Both the position numbers and the translations under genes were made by a program. This document shows positions 1-9,131 of a DNA stretch of 53,351 nt, in pieces. Source of the DNA: Clostridiales bacterium (GTDB lineage Bacteria > Bacillota > Clostridia > TANB77 > CAG-508); contig JAHZIB010000009.1 of assembly GCA_019419955.1 (NCBI GenBank), positions 1-53,351 on the forward strand, in the 5' to 3' direction. The notes beneath the pieces were generated by a model. That model was not told the origin of the DNA. It saw only the letters and a list, made by a program, of their open reading frames with translations, and did no database searches. The first letter of the stretch is position 1, and the number at the start of each line of letters is the position of its first letter.

Positions 1-1760
1 CAATAACTTCAAGTGAAAGTAAATATATAATACAATATCAAATAAATGGAACAGACGAAAAAAAATGGAAAACCTTACAAGATGGAGTAGTAACAGGAGT
101 GAACCATGGAGACACAGTATATGCAAGGCTAACAGATGGAGAGCAATACAGTAAGATACAAAACAAGAAAATAGAAGATACAACAGCACCAGTAGTGACA
201 GTAACAGCACAAGGTTCACCTACAACAAATAGTATAACAGTAACAGCCCAAGCAATAGATAATGAAACAGGAATGAAAGACAGCCTAACATACACATACT
301 ACATTAAAAAGAGTACAGAGGCAGAAAGTAGTTACAAAGCACCAAGTGGAGCAGAAAATATAACAAATGCCCAATATACATTTACAGGACTAACACAAGG
401 AACAAAATATGATATAAAAGTAGAAGTAAATGGAGATAAGGCAGGAAACATAGGAACAGGCACATTAACAAATCAAACCACAGCAACAGTACCAGGAGCA
501 GGAGAAGGGCTAGAAACAGGAAATATAACAGCAAGCCCAGCAGTATGGAGTAGTGGAAAAGCAAGTATAATATTAACAACTACAACAGGCTTCCAAATAG
601 AGTATCAAGTAGGAGGAATAGAAGGAAGTTGGACAAAAGGAAATAGCCCAGTAACAGTAGGAAACTTAAATCATGGAGATACAGTGTATGCAAGATTAAC
701 AGATGGAATAAATGCAGGAAATAGTGCAAGCATAACAATACTAGATAAGAAAGCACCAACAGTAAGTATAGGAACAGGAGCAATAACAGAGAATAGTATA
801 GAAGTAAAAGTAACAGCATCAAGTGACGGAGAAAGTGGATTAGCAGACACAAATACGTATAAGTATTACTTAAATAATAGCCTAAAGAGTACAACATCAA
901 ATAAAAATTATACATTTAGTGGATTAAGTGCAGGAACAAGCTATACAATAAAGGTAGAGGCATATGATAAGGCGGGAAATGTAGGAACAACAACAACGAC
1001 AGCAAAAACTAATGTGGCAGGATTGCCAGAAAGTACGTCATATGTAGGATATTATGCAGACGTAGATGGAGACGGAACAGTAGATGGAGTGATATATGCA
1101 GACTTAGCAATAGGAGGAAGTGGAACATGGAACCCAAACGGAGGTAGTTCATATGAAGATTATGGAAAATATACAATACCAAGGGGAAGTAACTTTAAGA
1201 AGTATAAAGTAAGTAAGAGTGGACACACAGATGATTTCGGAACAAAGGATGTATTAACAGTAGCAAATTCAAGTGGAAACGAGAGATTCTACGTAATGGC
1301 ATTAGACGATATAGATGGAAAACAGAATGACATAAATTATTGTTGGTATGATGCGGCATATGATGGAAGTGGAATGAGTGATTGGCAAAGTCAAACATCA
1401 ACAAGTTTTGGAAGTGGAAAACATAATACAAAGAACATGATAGCGAAATGGAATAGTAGTGGATATGGAGCACAGAATGATAATAGTGATTATGAGGATA
1501 TGTGGGGCTTAAGTGCAGTACAAAGTAAAATAAATGCAAACCCAGCATGGTATATACCATCAAAAGAGGAGTGGGCAGCATTTGGAGATAACCTAGAAAT
1601 CACGCAAAGTAATTATGGAAACAAAGGACTTGAGACTTGGTATTGGACTTCGTCGCAGTTTAATACTAACCGTATTTGGGCTGCTCGCTTAGCACGTGGC
1701 TACTTGAACGACAGTAATGTAAGTAGCCCCAGAAACGTTCGCCTCGGCGCGACTTTCTAA
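1..1760 (+). CDS. Surface protein with Ig/FN3-like modules and C-terminal DGR-type variable C-type-lectin domain (5' truncated)
   Basis: The open frame runs in from the window edge (codons from base 3), so the true start and any signal peptide lie upstream. The protein has at least two copies of a module ending in HGDTVYARLTDG, followed by FN3/Ig-like domains with the pattern AP-x-V...AGNxGT. From about base 1020 a Gly/Asp/Trp-rich domain (DVDGDGTVDG, MWGLSAVQ, WYIPSKEEWAAF) precedes a last segment with WYWTSSQF and ending NVRLGATF. This is the architecture of a C-type-lectin-fold DGR target, with WxSS near the start and VRxxxxF at the end of the variable region. Upstream codons are strongly A-ending (AGA, GGA, ACA), while the last 40 use CGT, CGC, TCG and CCC. 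A role as a secreted or cell-surface ligand-binding protein is inferred. The ligand is unknown. Confidence 0.75.
   Translation, partial: ITSSESKYIIQYQINGTDEKKWKTLQDGVVTGVNHGDTVYARLTDGEQYSKIQNKKIEDTTAPVVTVTAQGSPTTNSITVTAQAIDNETGMKDSLTYTYYIKKSTEAESSYKAPSGAENITNAQYTFTGLTQGTKYDIKVEVNGDKAGNIGTGTLTNQTTATVPGAGEGLETGNITASPAVWSSGKASIILTTTTGFQIEYQVGGIEGSWTKGNSPVTVGNLNHGDTVYARLTDGINAGNSASITILDKKAPTVSIGTGAITENSIEVKVTASSDGESGLADTNTYKYYLNNSLKSTTSNKNYTFSGLSAGTSYTIKVEAYDKAGNVGTTTTTAKTNVAGLPESTSYVGYYADVDGDGTVDGVIYADLAIGGSGTWNPNGGSSYEDYGKYTIPRGSNFKKYKVSKSGHTDDFGTKDVLTVANSSGNERFYVMALDDIDGKQNDINYCWYDAAYDGSGMSDWQSQTSTSFGSGKHNTKNMIAKWNSSGYGAQNDNSDYEDMWGLSAVQSKINANPAWYIPSKEEWAAFGDNLEITQSNYGNKGLETWYWTSSQFNTNRIWAARLARGYLNDSNVSSPRNVRLGATF
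1635..1760 (+). other. Candidate DGR variable region (VR) with GC-rich IMH-like 3' end
   Basis: The last ~42 codons of the surface protein shift abruptly in composition. Many codons (CGT, CGC, TAC, GAC, AGT, AGC, CCC) could arise from AAC or AAT template codons by changes at adenine only. The block ends in a GC-rich invariant-looking stretch (CGCCTCGGCGCGACTTTC) at the stop codon, as expected for the initiation-of-mutagenic-homing site. No template repeat or reverse transcriptase is present in this window, so the assignment rests on protein pattern and composition. Confidence 0.6.
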
Positions 1761-1776
1761 CTTGTAAAAATTACCC

Positions 1777-1798
1777 TTCTAATTTGCAGGAGAAGGTG
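1777..1798 (+). other. Short hairpin just downstream of the candidate VR
   Basis: CCTTCT and AGAAGG form a 6-bp inverted repeat around a 10-nt loop, about 16 bases after the stop codon. Some DGRs have a hairpin or cruciform shortly after the VR that promotes mutagenic homing. That role here is inference. The stem is short and there is no downstream T run, so it is not a convincing terminator. Confidence 0.35.
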
Positions 1799-2165
1799 TC
1801 TATAATAGGCAAACTAGGGTGTGAGATGAGATTTTATATACATTTTTTCACAAATGACGTCGGAACAGAAAATAAGCCTGATTAACATAAAAAAATGGTT
1901 TGCCATAATTCGGAAAAAAATATAACAGTAGTGTTAGAATGAGTTTGTCAAGATACTGTATTCTACACCCTCGCGAAATGCATAAGGATGTGAAATCTTA
2001 TTTCGCTACGTCCAATTTCTTATTTGCTAAAATTAGAAAGTATGTAAAGACATTATATAAATAATACTTTACCTTTAATCTGATAGCATTGTGAGAAGCT
2101 ATTAGATTAAAGGATATAAAATTAAATAAAGTGTATATAGAAGAATAAAAAAATTGAAAAAACTA
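1799..2165. other. Intergenic region with two inverted repeats
   Basis: No credible gene is seen. Bases ~1974-2009 hold a GCGAAAT...CTTATTTCGC hairpin. Bases 2072-2113 hold a long hairpin with 16-nt arms (CCTTTAATCTGATAGC and GCTATTAGATTAAAGG; one G-T pair, 10-nt loop). Neither is followed by a T tract on the plus strand. They may be 3' structures of the surface-protein transcript or small palindromic repeats. Confidence 0.5.
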
Positions 2166-2193
2166 TTGACTTTTAGAAAAACGGTAGTATAAT
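2166..2193 (+). promoter_or_regulatory. ctsR operon promoter (sigma-A type)
   Basis: TTGACT at 2166-2171 and TATAAT at 2188-2193 are separated by 16 bp. The site lies immediately upstream of the CtsR operator. Confidence 0.8.
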
Positions 2194-2203
2194 ATATAAT
2201 ATA

Positions 2204-2220
2204 AGTCAAAGAAAGTCAAA
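2204..2220 (+). promoter_or_regulatory. CtsR operator (heptad direct repeat)
   Basis: AGTCAAA at 2204-2210 and AGTCAAA at 2214-2220, separated by GAA, match the CtsR box (direct heptads RGTCAAA with a 3-nt spacer). The box overlaps the expected transcription start, so it should mediate autorepression of the operon and heat induction when CtsR is released. Confidence 0.9.
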
Positions 2221-2270
2221 GTCAACGAAGAGAAAAACATAATAATTAATTCAAGAATGGAAGTGAAAAA

Positions 2271-2720
2271 ATGAGAATGTCAGATATGATAGAGGAATTT
2301 ATAAAAGAATTATTTGATGATGAAGACTATATTGAAATACAAAGAAATGACCTGGCGGAACATTTTAATTGCGTACCATCACAAATCAATTATGTTATTG
2401 CTACTAGGTTTAAACCATCACAAGGTTATTATGTGGAGAGCAAAAGAGGAGGTGGTGGTCACATAAGTATTCGTAAGATTAATACGACAAAAAGCAATTA
2501 TTTAATGCATACAATTTCAAGTGTAGGAGATAAAGTTACTTCTCAAGAGGTCGATATTTTCCTTAGTAATTTTCTTTCATATGGAGTTGTTAACGAAAAA
2601 GAGGCAAAGCTTTTAAAAGTTGCTACAAGTGACAATGTACTTACAGTACCACAAGATATAAAGGATGAATTGCGTGCAAGAATTTTTAAAAATATGTTAA
2701 TCAATTTAGTCGAAGACTGA
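2271..2720 (+). CDS. ctsR: CtsR, transcriptional repressor of class III heat-shock genes
   Basis: CtsR is a dimeric winged-helix repressor that binds tandem heptads upstream of clp operons and is inactivated by heat and by the McsB pathway. The 149 residues are the usual family length. An N-terminal helix-turn-helix covers about residues 20-55. The glycine-rich wing tip RGGGGH at 59-64 is the family's thermosensing and DNA-contact loop. The C-terminal half is the helical region that contacts McsB/ClpC. A CtsR box lies just upstream, and mcsA, mcsB and clpC follow in the classical order. An alternative ATG lies two codons in; the first is kept because GGAAG lies 8-9 nt upstream. Confidence 0.95.
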   Translation: MRMSDMIEEFIKELFDDEDYIEIQRNDLAEHFNCVPSQINYVIATRFKPSQGYYVESKRGGGGHISIRKINTTKSNYLMHTISSVGDKVTSQEVDIFLSNFLSYGVVNEKEAKLLKVATSDNVLTVPQDIKDELRARIFKNMLINLVED

Positions 2721-2837
2721 TTTGACTAGATGAACAAATGATTTAAACAATAAATTATAAATATAACTTGAATTATATGTTTTTTGAAATATAAAAATTC
2801 AGGTATATAATAAATAAATTTAAAGGAGGTTTTTATT

Positions 2838-3374
2838 ATGATGTGTCAAAATTGTGGAAAAAATGAAGTTACTTTTAGATATACTCAGGTTATAAATGGG
2901 GTGAAAAAGGAGTTTAACTTATGTGATAATTGCGCAAGGGAACTAGGATTAAAGGATATGAGTTTTAGTATGCCAATTAATTTTTCTAGTTTTTTCAGTG
3001 ATTTCTTTAATGATAATACAAGCATGTTCCCAAGTATTATGGGAGCACAGACATTACAATGCAAAACATGCGGTACTACATTTGATGATTTCATAAATTC
3101 GGGTGAATTTGGATGTGGCAATTGCTATGATTTATTTGAAGATAGAATTTCTCCAATTTTAAAAAATTTACAAGGAGCTAATAGACATGTTGGAAGAGGA
3201 TATAGGGAAATTGAGACAAAGAATAGTAATAGCGCCAGAAAAGTTGCTCCAAAGAAAGAAGAAAGCAAGTTAGATAAATTACAAAAGGATTTACAAAAGG
3301 CAATAAAAGATGAAAGGTATGAGGATGCGGCGAAGATTCGTGACGAGATTAAAAAACTTGATAGCCAAAAATAA
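2838..3374 (+). CDS. mcsA: McsA, zinc-binding activator of the McsB arginine kinase
   Basis: McsA activates McsB and modulates CtsR. It has two zinc-binding Cys clusters. The first is CQNC at residues 3-6 with CDNC at 29-32. The second is CKTC and CGNC in the middle of the protein. A C-terminal UVR motif (about 142-175, DERYEDAAKIRDEI) probably mediates interaction with ClpC and McsB. The length of 178 aa is typical. A strong AAAGGAGG site precedes ATG-ATG. A ~250-nt gap with a large hairpin repeat separates it from mcsB, and a 10-bp inverted repeat (ATAGCCAAAA/TTTTGGCTAT) straddles its stop codon. Confidence 0.93.
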   Translation: MMCQNCGKNEVTFRYTQVINGVKKEFNLCDNCARELGLKDMSFSMPINFSSFFSDFFNDNTSMFPSIMGAQTLQCKTCGTTFDDFINSGEFGCGNCYDLFEDRISPILKNLQGANRHVGRGYREIETKNSNSARKVAPKKEESKLDKLQKDLQKAIKDERYEDAAKIRDEIKKLDSQK

Positions 3375-3472
3375 TTACAATTTTGGCTATGTCAAATTTC
3401 ATTTAAAACGCGGTTACATACACCGCGTATGCGCTCCTTGCCTTTCAAACAAAATTTAATTCTTTTTGATTA
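3361..3472 (+). repeat. Stop-codon-adjacent hairpin repeat, copy A
   Basis: This ~110-nt segment is closely similar to copy B (14017-14140). Both share AATAATTACAATTTTGGC, an ACGCGGTTACATACAC block and CCTTGCCTTT in the same order. The central CGCGG...CCGCG can form a hairpin. The element starts inside the last codons of mcsA and lies in the mcsA-mcsB spacer, so it would be part of the operon mRNA. Confidence 0.65.
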
Positions 3473-3626
3473 GAGGTGAAGGACAGAGAGAATGGTCTAA
3501 CCCAAATTTACTTCTTGTCTTCGAAAAGAAGTATTAAGTTGCTAAAGTTTAATTCTTTTCGAACAGAGAGTAAGAATAAAGCAGGAGGTATAATTAAAAT
3601 TTAGAATTAAAAGAGGAGGAATGAAA

Positions 3627-4646
3627 ATGTCAAATTGGTATTTACAAAATGGAAAAGATTCGGACGTTGTAATAAGTTCAAGAGTTAGGTTGGTAAGGAA
3701 TATTAATGAGTTTAAGTTTACTCAGAAGAGTTCGAATGAAGAACAGGCAAACTTATTGAGCAAAATAAAAGAGACTGTGCCAAGTTTAGGACATGAGCTA
3801 AAATATATTAATTATGAAGATTTGGATGCAGTTACAAAGTTAAGCTTAGTGGAGAAGCATTTACTTAGCCCTGAATTTGTAATGAATGACAATAACAAAA
3901 AGGGATTGATTATTAATCCGGAGGAAAATATTTGCATAATGCTTAATGAGGATGACCATATTAAGTTGCAGGTTTTTAACTCAGGGCAAGAAATCGAAAA
4001 TTTGATGAATTTAGCAATAGAAATAGATGAAAAATTAGGACAGATTTTGGATTATTCATATAATGAAAAGTTTGGATATTTAACCACTTCTCCAATAAAT
4101 ATTGGTACAGGAATGAAGGCTTCTGTAATAGTGCATTTACCTGCACTTACTGTTACGGGAAATTTACCTAAGGTACTAAAAATAGTAAATAATTTTGGAA
4201 TGAATGTAAATGGTGTTTATGGAGAAGGAAGTCAAAATTTGGGAGATATGTACTTGATTTCTAATAATCAGACAATTGGAATTACTGAAAGAGAAATTAC
4301 TACAAATGTAAAGAATATTACTGAAAGGATACTTGAGCAGGAGAGGACAGCTAGAAAGTTTTTAGGAAAGAATCAGTTAGAGCTAGAGGATAGAGTGTAT
4401 AGAGCTTATGGTATATTAACAAATGCGATGAAACTTTCTTCTGATGAGTGTAAAAAACTTTTGTCTGAAGTTAAGTTAGGAGTAGATTTAGGAGTTATAA
4501 AGGAAATAGATGATAGTAGAGTAAAGAAACTAGAGCTTTATACCAAGGCTGGAAATTTACAAAAATATTTAGGAAAAGAGTTAGATGGATATGAAAGAGA
4601 GATAAAAAGAGCAGAAGTTGTTAAGCAAATTATTAAAGAAGAGTAA
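3627..4646 (+). CDS. mcsB: McsB, protein arginine kinase
   Basis: McsB phosphorylates arginine residues of CtsR and of aberrant proteins, marking them for ClpC/ClpP. The protein belongs to the phosphagen (guanidino) kinase fold. Near the N terminus SSRVRLVRN is the family nucleotide-binding signature. Mid-protein NIGTGMKASVIVHLPAL and GVYGEGSQNLGD are characteristic of bacterial McsB. The frame opens at ATG 3621, but AGGAGGA at 3614-3620 abuts that codon. The ATG at 3627, 6 nt after the site, is the better start and gives 339 aa. clpC starts 14 nt after the stop. Confidence 0.94.
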   Translation: MSNWYLQNGKDSDVVISSRVRLVRNINEFKFTQKSSNEEQANLLSKIKETVPSLGHELKYINYEDLDAVTKLSLVEKHLLSPEFVMNDNNKKGLIINPEENICIMLNEDDHIKLQVFNSGQEIENLMNLAIEIDEKLGQILDYSYNEKFGYLTTSPINIGTGMKASVIVHLPALTVTGNLPKVLKIVNNFGMNVNGVYGEGSQNLGDMYLISNNQTIGITEREITTNVKNITERILEQERTARKFLGKNQLELEDRVYRAYGILTNAMKLSSDECKKLLSEVKLGVDLGVIKEIDDSRVKKLELYTKAGNLQKYLGKELDGYEREIKRAEVVKQIIKEE

Positions 4647-4660
4647 AGGAGAGTGAAAAT

Positions 4661-7117
4661 ATGATATATAAATTTACTGCAAGAGCAGAAAAGGCAATTG
4701 AAATTGCAAATGAAATAGCTCTAGAGTTGGGACATAATTATATTGGTACAGAACATTTGCTTTATGGTTTAGCAAAAGAAGGAACAGGAGTTGCAAGTAA
4801 GGTTATAGAGAACCAAAATGTAACTGTTGATGATATTTTGCAAGAAATAGAGATGCTTATTGGTACGGGAGAACCATTAACGCAAGGTGAGTCAATGGGG
4901 TTCACCCCAAGGAGTAAGAGGGTAATTGAGAATGCATTTATAGAAGCAAGAAAATTAGGTTCAGAATTTATTGGAACGGAGCATATTTTAATAGGTATAA
5001 TGCGTGAGGGGGATAGTGTTGCAGTCAGAATTATGATGGATTTAAATATAGACCCAAGAAAGCTATATAATGAAATTATGAAGGTGATTGAGGAGGATGG
5101 GGTGGATTCTAATTCTCCAAGAAATAGCTTGGATAAAAATTCTGGAAGTTTTAATTCTACACCTACATTGAATCAGTTTGGTTCTGACCTTACAAAGCAG
5201 GCAAGAGATGGCAAACTTGACCCTGTAATTGGAAGAAAAAGCGAAATAGATAGGGTTATTCAAATTTTGTCTAGAAGAACAAAAAATAATCCTTGTTTGA
5301 TTGGCGAGCCAGGTGTGGGAAAAACCGCTGTTGTAGAAGGATTGGCAGAAAAGATTGTTGTTGATGATGTTCCAGAGATGCTAAAAAACAAAAGAGTAGT
5401 TACTCTTGATATTTCTGGAATGGTAGCTGGTGCCAAGTATAGAGGAGATTTCGAGGAAAGAATAAAGAAATGCTTATCAGAAGTTAAAAAAGCAGGAGAT
5501 GTTATTCTTTTTATAGATGAAATTCACACGATAGTTGGTGCAGGTTCAGCGGAAGGAGCAGTAGATGCAGCAAATATACTAAAGCCACTTTTAGCAAGGG
5601 GCGAAGTTCAGGTTGTTGGTGCAACAACTTTAAATGAATACAGAAAATATATTGAAAAGGATAGTGCATTGGAGAGAAGGTTTAGTCCAGTTACTGTTGG
5701 AGAGCCAACTGAGGAAGAAACTATTAAAATATTGGAAGGTTTGAGAGATAAATATGAAGCTCATCACAATGTGAAAATTTCTGAAGGAGCAATAAAAGCT
5801 GCAGTAGAATTATCTACTAGATACATTAATGATAGATTTTTACCAGATAAAGCCATCGATTTAATGGACGAAGCGGCTTCAAGGATAAAAATGAGAACAT
5901 ACACAATGCCAGATAGCATAAAAGAAATTGAGGAAAAAATTGCAACATTAGATAAAGAAAAGGAAGAAGCGATACGTGTTCAGGACTTTGAGAAAGCAGC
6001 TACTTTGAGGGATAAAGAAAATGAGCAAAAGGATAAATTAGAAAAGGAAAAGAAAAAATGGCAAAGCAAAAACAGCAAAAATGTGCTAAATTTGAATGAG
6101 GAAGATATTGCAGAGGTAATAGCAAGTTGGACCAAAATACCTGTAAACAAAATTACGCAGGATGAAAATGATAAACTAAAACATCTTGAAGAAACATTAC
6201 ATAAAAGAGTAATTGGTCAGAACGAAGCTGTTGAAGCTGTAAGTAAAGCAATAAGGAGAGGAAGGGTAGGACTAAAAGACCCAAATAGGCCAATAGGTTC
6301 ATTCCTATTTTTAGGACCAACTGGTGTTGGCAAAACTGAACTTTCAAAAGCGTTAGCAGAGGCTTTATTTGGAAATGAAGATGCAATGATTAGAGTAGAC
6401 ATGTCTGAATTTATGGAGCCACATTCAGTTGCAAAACTTATTGGTTCACCTCCAGGATATGTAGGATATGACGATGGTGGTCAACTTACTGAAAAGATTA
6501 GAAGAAAGCCATATTCAGTTATATTATTTGATGAGATAGAAAAGGCGCATCCAGATGTAATGAATATGTTACTTCAAATATTAGACGATGGTAGACTTAC
6601 AGATGCACAAGGAAGGACAGTAAACTTCAAAAACACAGTAATAATTATGACATCAAATGTTGGCGCAAGAATGATTACAGACAAAAATGTACTTGGTTTC
6701 AGCCAAAATGCCGACAAGAAGGAAGGTCAAGAAAGAGAATATGAAACCATCAAAAAAGATGTTATGGCCGAATTGAAGAAGCAATTTAGACCAGAGTTCA
6801 TAAATCGTATTGATGACATTATAGTATTTCATAAATTGAACGATGATGATATTAAACAAATTATAGATATTATGCTAAAACAAGTACAAAAAAGGCTAAA
6901 AGAGCAAGAGTACAATGTAGAAATTGATGATTCTGTAAAAGAACTTATTGCTAAAAAAGGTATTGATGCAAACTACGGAGCAAGACCACTTAAGAGAGCA
7001 ATTCAAAGTAATGTAGAAGATAGAATTGCAGAAGCAATACTAGACGGCAAGATTATCCCGCACAAGAAAGCAAAGATTGTTGTCGAAAATGAAGGAATTA
7101 AAGTATTTGCGAAATAG
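4661..7117 (+). CDS. clpC: ClpC, AAA+ unfoldase subunit of ClpCP protease
   Basis: ClpC is a hexameric HSP100 ATPase that unfolds substrates, including arginine-phosphorylated proteins, and feeds them to ClpP. The 818 residues hold a double Clp N domain (about 1-145). NBD1 has Walker A GEPGVGKT near 216-223. A coiled-coil middle domain carries a UVR-like motif. NBD2 has Walker A GPTGVGKT near 552-559. A C-terminal D2-small domain follows. The site AAAGGAGAG lies upstream. It is the last gene of the CtsR operon and is followed by a tandem REP-like motif and a terminator. Confidence 0.97.
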   Translation: MIYKFTARAEKAIEIANEIALELGHNYIGTEHLLYGLAKEGTGVASKVIENQNVTVDDILQEIEMLIGTGEPLTQGESMGFTPRSKRVIENAFIEARKLGSEFIGTEHILIGIMREGDSVAVRIMMDLNIDPRKLYNEIMKVIEEDGVDSNSPRNSLDKNSGSFNSTPTLNQFGSDLTKQARDGKLDPVIGRKSEIDRVIQILSRRTKNNPCLIGEPGVGKTAVVEGLAEKIVVDDVPEMLKNKRVVTLDISGMVAGAKYRGDFEERIKKCLSEVKKAGDVILFIDEIHTIVGAGSAEGAVDAANILKPLLARGEVQVVGATTLNEYRKYIEKDSALERRFSPVTVGEPTEEETIKILEGLRDKYEAHHNVKISEGAIKAAVELSTRYINDRFLPDKAIDLMDEAASRIKMRTYTMPDSIKEIEEKIATLDKEKEEAIRVQDFEKAATLRDKENEQKDKLEKEKKKWQSKNSKNVLNLNEEDIAEVIASWTKIPVNKITQDENDKLKHLEETLHKRVIGQNEAVEAVSKAIRRGRVGLKDPNRPIGSFLFLGPTGVGKTELSKALAEALFGNEDAMIRVDMSEFMEPHSVAKLIGSPPGYVGYDDGGQLTEKIRRKPYSVILFDEIEKAHPDVMNMLLQILDDGRLTDAQGRTVNFKNTVIIMTSNVGARMITDKNVLGFSQNADKKEGQEREYETIKKDVMAELKKQFRPEFINRIDDIIVFHKLNDDDIKQIIDIMLKQVQKRLKEQEYNVEIDDSVKELIAKKGIDANYGARPLKRAIQSNVEDRIAEAILDGKIIPHKKAKIVVENEGIKVFAK

Positions 7118-7162
7118 GGCCACTTCTAAATTCGAAAGTATTTGCGAATTGGGGACACTTCT
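7101..7162 (+). repeat. Tandem REP-like motif at the clpC 3' end (two copies)
   Basis: AAGTATTTGCGAAATAGGGC-CACTTCT (7101-7127) overlaps the clpC stop codon. It is followed by AAGTATTTGCGAATTGGGG-ACACTTCT (7136-7162). The same motif occurs inverted at 9132-9157 and at the end of serS. The second copy provides the left arm of the clpC terminator. Confidence 0.7.
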
Positions 7163-7185
7163 TAAAATTGTAAGTGTCCTTTTTA
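7153..7185 (+). terminator. Intrinsic terminator of the ctsR-clpC operon
   Basis: GGACACTT (7153-7160) pairs with AAGTGTCC (7172-7179) around an 11-nt loop, followed by TTTTTATT. Confidence 0.85.
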
Positions 7186-7187
7186 TT

Positions 7188-7246
7188 GTATAGGAAAAAA
7201 TGATTTTTTTTCTTCATATTTCAGTATATTTAATGTTTATATAATT
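7188..7246 (+). repeat. Post-terminator ~60-bp element, copy 1
   Basis: It begins GTATAGGAAAAAA directly after the terminator T tract and contains a TTTCAGTATATTTAATG core. It resembles copies at 12514-12570 and 39483-39542 (inverted). This copy has lost the right-hand CTATAC end. Confidence 0.5.
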
Positions 7247-7313
7247 GAAAAATAGCTCATAATGTGATAAAGTAATAAAGCAAAATCATGTTTTTAGAAA
7301 GGAAAGTGATTTA

Positions 7314-8273
7314 ATGAAAAAGGGAAAAATAGTGCTTGTAGGCACAGGTTTTGTAGGAATGAGTATGGCGTATTCAATGCTAAATAGAGGAGGAATAAAT
7401 GAACTTGTTTTAGTGGATTTAGACAAAGACAAAGCACTAGGGGAAGAAATGGACTTATCTCACGGGTTACCATATGCTCCACAAAAAATGGTTATTAAAG
7501 CTGGAGAGTATAGTGATTGTAATGATGCTCAAATAGTAGTTATTACAGCAGGTGCTGCTCAAAAACCTGGTCAAACAAGATTGGAGCTTGCAGAGGTTAA
7601 TACAAAGATTATGAAAAGTATTACAAAACAGATTATGGCAAGTGGTTTTAATGGAATAATTATTGTTGCTAGCAATCCAGTCGATTTAATGACTTATGTT
7701 GTTTCAAAAGTTTCTGGACTTCCTAAAAATCAAGTTATTGGCTCGGGTACAGTTTTAGATACTGCAAGATTAAGATATTTATTAGCTGATTATTTTAAAA
7801 TTTCTAGTAAAAATATTCATGCATATATAATGGGTGAACACGGGGACTCATCATTTGTACCATGGGAACATGCATATATAGGCTGCAAAAAAGTGCTTAA
7901 TATAATGGAAGAGAATAAGCACCCTATTGCTGATTTAGACAGAATTCATAAGGAAGTAGTAGATGCGGGATATAAAATCATAGAAAAGAAACATGCGACA
8001 TATTATGGGATTGGAATGGCACTTAATAGAATTGTTAGGGCAATATTAGATAATGAAAATTCAATACTAACAGTATCTACTTATTTAGAAAATAGCGTTT
8101 ATGGGCAAGATGACATATATATTGGTGTTCCAGCTGTAATAAATTCGAATGGAGTGAGAGAAATATTGGAGCTAGACTTAAACGAAAAGGAACAAGAAAA
8201 ACTAAAAAATAGTTGCAATATAATAAGGAAGATGAGGATTGAAGCAATAGACAAGATAATAAGTGAGGACTAA
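7314..8273 (+). CDS. ldh: L-lactate dehydrogenase
   Basis: It catalyses NADH-dependent interconversion of pyruvate and L-lactate in the cytoplasm, regenerating NAD+ in fermentation. The 319 residues are family length. The N-terminal Rossmann motif is VGTGFVGMSMA. The substrate loop AAQKPGQTRLEL has Gln at the position that distinguishes lactate from malate dehydrogenases, plus the loop arginine. The catalytic histidine is in GEHGDS (about residue 176). The site AGAAAGGAAAG lies before the ATG. It stands alone, downstream of the clpC terminator and ahead of a hemolysin III gene. Confidence 0.93.
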   Translation: MKKGKIVLVGTGFVGMSMAYSMLNRGGINELVLVDLDKDKALGEEMDLSHGLPYAPQKMVIKAGEYSDCNDAQIVVITAGAAQKPGQTRLELAEVNTKIMKSITKQIMASGFNGIIIVASNPVDLMTYVVSKVSGLPKNQVIGSGTVLDTARLRYLLADYFKISSKNIHAYIMGEHGDSSFVPWEHAYIGCKKVLNIMEENKHPIADLDRIHKEVVDAGYKIIEKKHATYYGIGMALNRIVRAILDNENSILTVSTYLENSVYGQDDIYIGVPAVINSNGVREILELDLNEKEQEKLKNSCNIIRKMRIEAIDKIISED

Positions 8274-8334
8274 ATTTTAAAAGTAGGAACACAGCTATTT
8301 TTGAAAAAATTTATAAACATAAAGGAGTAAGCGA

Positions 8335-9010
8335 ATGACCAGAACAAAATTGAAAGATAGAATTTTGCCAACATACACAAAAGGAGAAGAAATATTCAAT
8401 ATGACTTCACATATTGTAGGAGCAGTATTAGGAACTGTTGCAATAGTGCTTTGTGTGGTTATGGCAGCAACTCATGGAAATGCGTATGGTGTAGTCAGTG
8501 GTGCAATCTATGGTACTACAATGTTGCTATTATATACTATGTCTAGTATTTATCATGGACTAAGTCCAAGATGTAAGCGGCAAGAAAGTAATGCAAGTCC
8601 TCGACCATTGTACAATATTTTTGCTAATTGCAGGTTCATATACACCATTTGCACTCTGCACTTTTAGAGAGTATGATACTGCCACCGGGTGGACAATATT
8701 TGGCGTTATTTGGGCAATGGCAATTATAGGAATTGTGTTAAATGCAATAGACCTAAAAAAATACAAAAAGTTTTCAATGATTTGTTACCTTGGCATGGGC
8801 TGGGCAATAATATTTAAAGCGAGTTTACTTCCAGTATTACTTTCAGCAGGTGGTCTAGTGCTATTAGTTGCAGGCGGTGTAGCATATACAATAGGTGCAA
8901 TACTTTATGGAGTAGGAAAAAAACAAAAATGGATGCATTCGGTATTTCACCTATTCATATTATTAGGAAGTATACTTCATTTCTTCTGCATATTGTTTTA
9001 TGTAATGTAG
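8335..9010 (+). pseudogene. Hemolysin III / TrhA (PAQR-like) membrane protein, +1 frameshift at a CGG codon
   Basis: This family consists of seven-helix membrane proteins linked to membrane energetics and called hemolysin III or TrhA. The first frame (8335 to ~8577) gives the N-terminal part with the conserved SSIYHGL motif. The second frame gives VMQVLDHCTIFLLIAGSYTPF and the remaining helices to 9010. The halves join in register if one base is skipped at 8578-8580 (AAG CGG CAA): omitting the C gives K-G-K-K-V-M-Q-V-L-D-H, which matches the family spacing. Apart from that base the gene looks intact. It could be a real mutation, an assembly error or recoding at the rare codon CGG. Confidence 0.85.
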
Positions 9011-9131
9011 ATAAAGATATATCCTGTAATGGTATTTTGTGAAATAAATGTGAAAACTATTGAATAAACTTAGAGAAGATGTTATCATTTAACAATAAAA
9101 TAAAGGACTATATGAATAAGTTTACGAAATG

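Noticed and set aside
382..915. Leu/Tyr-rich minus-strand frames under the surface protein
   Set aside because: Antisense of the repetitive Thr/Gly/Ser codons; composition artefact.
3473..3600. Inverted segments upstream of mcsB considered as an operator for mcsB
   Set aside because: Only short AT-rich partial complementarity (TTCGAAAAGAA, TTCTTTTCGAA) is visible and no CtsR box is present; left as part of the spacer.
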